Below are positions 60,278 through 64,000 of a stretch of DNA of 64,000 nucleotides, piece after piece. A model generated the notes under the pieces. The model was not told the origin of the DNA. It worked only from the letters and a program-made list of their open reading frames with translations, and searched no databases. A program made the position numbers and the translations under genes. Position 1 is the first letter of the stretch; each line of letters begins with the position of its first letter. Source of the DNA: Paenibacillus_F sp047238265 (GTDB lineage Bacteria > Bacillota > Bacilli > Paenibacillales > NBRC-103111); contig NZ_JBDFMM010000001.1 in assembly GCF_047238265.1 (NCBI RefSeq), positions 5,642,001 through 5,706,000 on the forward strand. Direction: 5' to 3'.

Positions 60278-61034
60278 AGAAACACTGAAAGATCAAATCG
60301 AAAACGTTGAAATTCCGCAGGAAGTGGACCGGCGTGTCCGCCAATCCTTCCTCGAATTTCATAAAAAAAAGGAGTCCAAACCCATGAAAAAAAGACTTGT
60401 CGCCTTCAGTATCGCCGCCGCTATCCTTGTTCCTACGAGTGTATTCGCTTCCCTGGGCGGAACATCTTACTTCTTTAAAGACTCGGCCAACATCAACCAG
60501 GTGGTCAACGAAGGCACCAAACGCGCCCTTTCCGAAGGCTTGTCGGTTCCGATGAACGAGAAAATTACCGACCAGGGCATTACCGTCCAATTCTCCGAAG
60601 TATACGTAGAGGATAGCAAAGTGCTCGTCCACTATAAGATTACCGGGAAAGACGGGAAGCTCGTGCCTTACGAATTCGATACCCGCGGCCTGAACGTTCT
60701 TTCTGACGGTAAGAAGAACGGCAAGCAGGTCGAGAATCCGACCTATCAGGAGAAAGGATTGGAAGGTTTTTCAGTCCTCAGCTTTATCGGCTCAGGCAAA
60801 AAGGACCGGCTTCCGTTCATCTTGACGGACGCGGCCGGAAAAGAAATCAACACGGGCATCGCCGAAAAAGATCAGCCGGAGGGCGTGCTTGCTTTCGTCA
60901 CAAACGCCAAACTGCCTGAGTCTATCCGCCTGGACGTGAATATCGACCGCATCGGCGCCACCAAAGGCAGCTGGAAAGCGCAGTTCACGATTGATCAGAG
61001 CAAAGCCAAGCAAGCTTCCGAGAAAGCACATTGA
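60255..61034 (+). CDS. DUF4179 membrane protein, probable anti-sigma factor
   Basis: A 259-residue protein with a cytoplasmic N-terminal helix region (IKETLKDQIENVEIPQEVDR, about residues 7-45), one membrane helix (LVAFSIAAAILVPTSVFA), and an extracellular DUF4179-type domain: VPMNEKITDQGITVQFSEVY then VLVHYKITGKDGK. The topology fits an anti-sigma factor that binds the ECF sigma through its N-terminus. GAGGAGG before ATG 60255 and a 23-base overlap with the sigma gene indicate coupling. Confidence 0.88.
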   Translation: MSIPENIKETLKDQIENVEIPQEVDRRVRQSFLEFHKKKESKPMKKRLVAFSIAAAILVPTSVFASLGGTSYFFKDSANINQVVNEGTKRALSEGLSVPMNEKITDQGITVQFSEVYVEDSKVLVHYKITGKDGKLVPYEFDTRGLNVLSDGKKNGKQVENPTYQEKGLEGFSVLSFIGSGKKDRLPFILTDAAGKEINTGIAEKDQPEGVLAFVTNAKLPESIRLDVNIDRIGATKGSWKAQFTIDQSKAKQASEKAH

Positions 61035-61070
61035 GTGCGGCAGATAAAAATTGGGAGAATATGAATCCGG

Positions 61071-61100
61071 AAAAAGACGCCGGCGGCCCGGCGTCTTTTT
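61071..61100 (+). terminator. Terminator of the sigma/anti-sigma operon
   Basis: AAAAAGACGCCGG (61071-61083) pairs perfectly with CCGGCGTCTTTTT (61088-61100), four-base loop and T run. Confidence 0.9.
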
Positions 61101-61227
61101 GATAGGTGCTTTACATTCCCCGTCCCGCGGGAATTCGTGAGCCCCCGGAGTCAGATTCTTAGGCTTACGACGATTCAGGCACGGGTCTTAAGGGACGCGG
61201 CGATCCTCTGCCGGTGAGGCGGCATAC

Positions 61228-61259
61228 AAAAAGCACCGTTCGGATGAACGGTGCTTTTT
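61228..61259 (-). terminator. Terminator of the SelO gene
   Basis: AAAAAGCACCGTTC (61228-61241) pairs perfectly with GAACGGTGCTTTTT (61246-61259), four-base loop; the U run exists in both directions. Confidence 0.85.
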
Positions 61260-61322
61260 GCGGCCCCATAGGGCGGATTGTTCGGCAAAGGATGAAGGGA
61301 ATAAACCCCATCCCTTCTGTGG

Positions 61323-62804
61323 TCACGTCCCGCAGAACGTCCGGTACGGACTGCCGCAAGCCTCCGGCAGCGTGGAGTAAGCGGCCTGTTCGGGAGTGTG
61401 CGCGAAGGGGTGCGCCAGAACAGCGAGCAGCCTTTCCATCACGCTGTAATCTCCCTCTTCCACCGCGGCTTCCAGCGCCTCTTCCACCCGGTGGTTGCGG
61501 GGGATTACGGCAGGATTGCTGCTCCGCATCAGCTCATGCGAGGAGGCTTCGGATTCCGGCTGCCTGCCCCGTCTGGCCTGCCACAGCTCACGCCACCGGG
61601 TAAACTCCTCAGCCCGGGACAAGGCCGTATCCTCCGGTTTGCCGAAAGTTAGGGCAAGGAACGTGTTGGTATAGTCAGCCCCCTGCTTCCGCATCAAACC
61701 GAGGAGGTCTTCTATGAGGGACTCGTCTCCCTCCTCCTCGTTAAAGAGGCCGAGCTTTGCTCTCATGCCGGCCAGGTAGCTCCGGTTAAACAACACGCCG
61801 AAATTCGCGATCTCCTCCTCGGCCAGTTTGATGGCCTGCTCCTGATCGGCATGAATCAGCGGCAGAAGGGTTTCGGCCAGCCGGGCAAGGTTCCAGGCTC
61901 CGATGTGCGGCTGGTTGCCGTAGGCGTAGCGTCCGTACGTGTCGATGGAGCTGAACACCGTCTCGGGGTCGTAAGCGTCCATGAAGGCGCAGGGCCCGTA
62001 GTCGATGGTCTCTCCGCTGAGGGTCATGTTGTCCGTGTTCATCACGCCGTGGATAAAACCGACAAGCTGCCACTTGGCAATAAGCGTGGCCTGGCGCTTG
62101 ATCACTTCCTGAAGCAGCGAGAGATAACGGTTTCCGCCAGCGGCGGCGGCTGCTTCGGGGTAGTGCCTCTGCAGGGTGTAGTCGGCCAGCGCCTGCAGGT
62201 CCCCGGCAGAGCCCCACTTGGCGGCGAACTGGAAGGTTCCGACGCGCAGATGGCTCGCCGCCACGCGGGTCAGAACGGCGCCGGGCAGCTCCGTTTCGCG
62301 GTACACGGGCTCGCCCGTGGTCACTACGGCCAGGCTGCGCGTTGTGGGAATGCCGAGCCCGTGCATGGCCTCACTGATGATGTACTCGCGCAGCATCGGC
62401 CCTAAAGCCGCCCGGCCGTCGCCCCGGCGGGAATACGGGGTCCGGCCCGGCCCCTTGAGCTGGATGTCCAGCCGCCCGCCCGCGGGAGTGAGCTGCTCTC
62501 CGAGCAGTACGGCACGGCCGTCGCCCAGCATCGTAAAATGCCCGAACTGATGCCCGGCGTATGCTTGAGCCAGCGGCTCAGCGCCTTCGGGAATCCGGTT
62601 GCCGGCGAATACCTCCGTCCCCTCCTTGCTTTGCAGCGCGCGGCCGTTCAATCCCAAAGCTGACGCCAGCGCATCGTTGAAAACGACTATATCCGGTGAT
62701 GCCACCGGTGCCGGATTCGTTTTGGTGAAAAAGATGTCCGGCAGACGGGCATAACTATTGTCGAAGTTCCAACCGGTTTCCGGTCCTGCTATTTTATCCG
62801 TCAT
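61323..62804 (-). CDS. selO: Protein adenylyltransferase SelO (YdiU family)
   Basis: A pseudokinase-fold enzyme of 493 residues that transfers AMP from ATP to protein hydroxyls (known for SelO of other bacteria), often linked to redox stress. Family motifs are PLAQAYAGHQFGHFTMLGDG, LDIQLKGPGRTPYSRRGDGR with AALGPMLREYIISEAMHGLG, and the metal/catalytic region VGFIHGVMNTDNMTLSG with IDYGPCAFMD. A C-terminal Cys (CGT, second residue from the end region) matches the conserved redox Cys of many members. AGAAGGAG supports ATG 62804. Monocistronic. Confidence 0.95.
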   Translation of the reverse strand: MTDKIAGPETGWNFDNSYARLPDIFFTKTNPAPVASPDIVVFNDALASALGLNGRALQSKEGTEVFAGNRIPEGAEPLAQAYAGHQFGHFTMLGDGRAVLLGEQLTPAGGRLDIQLKGPGRTPYSRRGDGRAALGPMLREYIISEAMHGLGIPTTRSLAVVTTGEPVYRETELPGAVLTRVAASHLRVGTFQFAAKWGSAGDLQALADYTLQRHYPEAAAAAGGNRYLSLLQEVIKRQATLIAKWQLVGFIHGVMNTDNMTLSGETIDYGPCAFMDAYDPETVFSSIDTYGRYAYGNQPHIGAWNLARLAETLLPLIHADQEQAIKLAEEEIANFGVLFNRSYLAGMRAKLGLFNEEEGDESLIEDLLGLMRKQGADYTNTFLALTFGKPEDTALSRAEEFTRWRELWQARRGRQPESEASSHELMRSSNPAVIPRNHRVEEALEAAVEEGDYSVMERLLAVLAHPFAHTPEQAAYSTLPEACGSPYRTFCGT

Positions 62805-63106
62805 CTTGTCTCCTTCTGTTATCGTTAAATTTTATAAACCTATATTACCCTTCCCATATACGAATCACTCGAAGCCGCCTATCAGTGAAAATGAGCCTTC
62901 TATGTAAACCTCTATGCCTGACGGGGATGAACGCGGATCCGTGTCGTACCCCTGAACCCGCCTTTCGCTCGTTCGCTCGTTAGGGGCTTTCCTCATTATT
63001 CTCTTATCCCGAACAAAATTTCAAATTTTTTTTAGACAGAGAGAGCTTAATGACTCTGATAAACCAAGCCATAAGCTCTGTTTGGCTGCCTTGCTGTTCC
63101 GCAGGT
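62805..63106. other. Intergenic region upstream of selO
   Basis: About 300 bases. AGAGCTTA (63042-63049) and TAAGCTCT (63072-63079) form an eight-base inverted repeat just after the SpoIIM-family stop, but no U run follows on the minus strand, so it is at best a weak terminator. CGCTCGTT occurs twice in tandem near 62965-62980. No gene seen. Confidence 0.35.
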
Positions 63107-63658
63107 TCATCGGATCCAGTTCATAAGGGCCGGCGTTACGTTCGCTTCAACCAGGCTGGCCGCAATCAACAGCACCGCTGCGACGGCAAAAAGTTTGGCG
63201 CTCTCCAAAGCTTCTTTCTTCCAGCTTATCGTCAGCTTGAGTTGAACCGCCCGGGCAAACAGGCCCAAAGGTCTCAATCCGATAGCCCCTGCAAGCAGCA
63301 GAGCGGGAATCTCCAGAATCGCGTGCGGAAGCAGACCGGCCAAGATAACCGGCCAAGAATGCACGGCGGTGGACAAGACGATGACAAAGCCGATCATAAG
63401 ACCGTTGAACAGGAGCAGCAGAACCGTCGGGATAGACAGCAGAATTCCGCTGGCCGCAACGATAAAAGCCGTTCCTATATTATTGGCCGCAAGCGCGTAC
63501 CACACGGTATCCCCGGCGGGACGGTAGTACGTGGCGGGATCAACGTTTACCTGGCTGCCCAGCGAAAGACCAAGAATAAGCCCGACAAATAAAAGCGTCC
63601 CCGAAAGGAGAAGCCGTTTCTTCTCTTGTTTCCAAACCCGGATCAACTTGGATTTCAC
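63107..63658 (-). CDS. SpoIIM-family (DUF95) integral membrane protein
   Basis: A 183-residue protein with about five membrane helices: LLLSGTLLFVGLILGLSLGS, NNIGTAFIVAASGILLSIPT, LLFNGLMIGFVIVL, PVILAGLLPHAILEIPALLL and AKLFAVAAVLLIAASLVEA. The loop PHAILEIPALLLAGAIGL is the SpoIIM/DUF95 hallmark. Whether it works in engulfment (with SpoIID and SpoIIP) or is a paralogue cannot be told, as no sporulation genes are adjacent. The frame is open to 63727, but TTGGGGAG at about 63666 points to GTG 63658 with seven-base spacing. Confidence 0.85.
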   Translation of the reverse strand: MKSKLIRVWKQEKKRLLLSGTLLFVGLILGLSLGSQVNVDPATYYRPAGDTVWYALAANNIGTAFIVAASGILLSIPTVLLLLFNGLMIGFVIVLSTAVHSWPVILAGLLPHAILEIPALLLAGAIGLRPLGLFARAVQLKLTISWKKEALESAKLFAVAAVLLIAASLVEANVTPALMNWIR

Positions 63659-63709
63659 CCTTAATCTCCCCAATCCTCGTGATGTCCTTGCATGGCTGAC
63701 GGTTAAGGG

Positions 63710-63742
63710 AAAAAGTGTATCTGCCACGCAGATACACTTTTT
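63710..63742 (-). terminator. Terminator after the small C-terminal-edge gene
   Basis: AAAAAGTGTATCTGC (63710-63724) pairs perfectly with GCAGATACACTTTTT (63728-63742), three-base loop, lying eight bases after the stop of the 55-residue gene. Confidence 0.88.
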
Positions 63743-63749
63743 CGGTGAC

Positions 63750-63917
63750 TTACAGAGCGATAGCCGTGTCGATCAGACCCAGGTTGATCAGCGTGAGAAG
63801 AAGCTGACGCACCGGTTCCAGCTGCGGAGGAAGAGTACCCGAGGAGATCAGAGCTTCAATGATTTGAGTGGCGATCGAAAGGTCAACACCGAGAATTTGC
63901 GTGACTTCCATGAACAT
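63750..63917 (-). CDS. Small amphipathic hypothetical protein (55 aa)
   Basis: A compact gene with AGGTGG eight bases before ATG 63917 and its own perfect terminator, so it is probably expressed. The 55-residue product has no signal peptide, Cys or strong charge. It looks like two amphipathic helices, VTQILGVDLSIATQIIEALI and LEPVRQLLLTLINLGLIDTA, joined by SSGTLPPQ. I do not recognise the family. A palindrome at 63964-63977 lies upstream and may be a regulatory site. It could be a membrane-active peptide, a toxin or a structural peptide; none is supported by context. Confidence 0.65.
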   Translation of the reverse strand: MFMEVTQILGVDLSIATQIIEALISSGTLPPQLEPVRQLLLTLINLGLIDTAIAL

Positions 63918-63963
63918 GTTCAGCACCACCTTTCCCTCTAAGATAGTGCTACTCTATGAAACT

Positions 63964-63977
63964 ACCTTTGAAAAGGT
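63964..63977. promoter_or_regulatory. Palindrome upstream of the 55-residue gene
   Basis: ACCTTT-GA-AAAGGT, 14 bases, six-base arms, about 50 bases before the start codon. Possible operator; promoter elements are not visible before the window ends. Confidence 0.35.
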
Positions 63978-64000
63978 TCTAAATTTGAGCAGAGTGTCCG

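Overview
The window looks like chromosomal DNA of a spore-forming Bacillota, most likely Paenibacillus or a close relative. This rests on moderately GC-rich coding sequence with AT-rich gaps, strong GGAGG-type ribosome binding sites with frequent GTG and TTG starts, and families familiar from Bacillales: a YdaJKLMN-like polysaccharide locus, YfmJ, YjdM, a DUF4179 anti-sigma partner, a SpoIIM-family protein, and secreted PL8 and cytoplasmic GH20 carbohydrate enzymes. I saw no rRNA, tRNA, CRISPR array, prophage or insertion sequence. Species assignment is inference.

Layout. 1-4252 (minus): an oligopeptide ABC transporter (binding protein, two permeases, ATPase cut by the edge), preceded by a MarR regulator. 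5.4-11.8 kb: a PucR regulator with an SDR-like protein, a chemoreceptor, and a YhgE/Pip-like ABC-2 membrane protein with its PadR regulator. 11.9-14 kb: a YeeE/YedE sulfur transporter overlapping a TusA-like sulfur carrier, then a small secreted protein. 14-18.8 kb: aldehyde dehydrogenase, YfmJ-like reductase, ArsR and HxlR regulators, and a drug-efflux MFS protein. 19-27.5 kb (minus): a six-gene exopolysaccharide operon resembling Bacillus ydaJKLMN, with an extra GT-C-like membrane protein, a degenerate GGDEF receptor that keeps its c-di-GMP I-site, and a frameshifted BcsB/YdaN gene. 27.9-33.9 kb: a GH20 hexosaminidase and a large secreted PL8 lyase with a DNRLRE domain nested inside it. 34-41 kb: a POT peptide transporter, ArsR plus an Old Yellow Enzyme, an SDR-MarR-SDR operon, and an AGCS symporter. 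41.4-45 kb: an RlmA-type 23S rRNA methyltransferase with a nine-codon leader peptide ending Arg-Tyr-Arg and a decayed partial duplicate behind it, then a MarR regulator and its DHA2 efflux pump. 45-51 kb: single genes (LLM oxidoreductase, GNAT, YjdM, purple acid phosphatase-like, UvrC-like). 50.8-53.6 kb: a translationally coupled HSP90-like ATPase and helical-repeat protein. 53.9-58.6 kb: two hybrid histidine kinases. The right end holds a degenerate signal-peptidase-fold lipoprotein, an ECF sigma/DUF4179 pair, SelO, a SpoIIM-family membrane protein and a 55-residue orphan protein.

Main themes. Eight small one-component regulators (three MarR, two ArsR, one each PucR, PadR, HxlR) mostly sit beside an oxidoreductase or exporter, and several have visible palindromes at their promoters. 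The most interesting observations are the candidate antibiotic-sensing leader on the rRNA methyltransferase, the HSP90-like/helical-repeat pair, the nested PL8 architecture, the polysaccharide locus, and two regulators whose promoters predict leaderless mRNAs. All sequence comparisons were made by eye; family names come from recognised motifs, not database searches.
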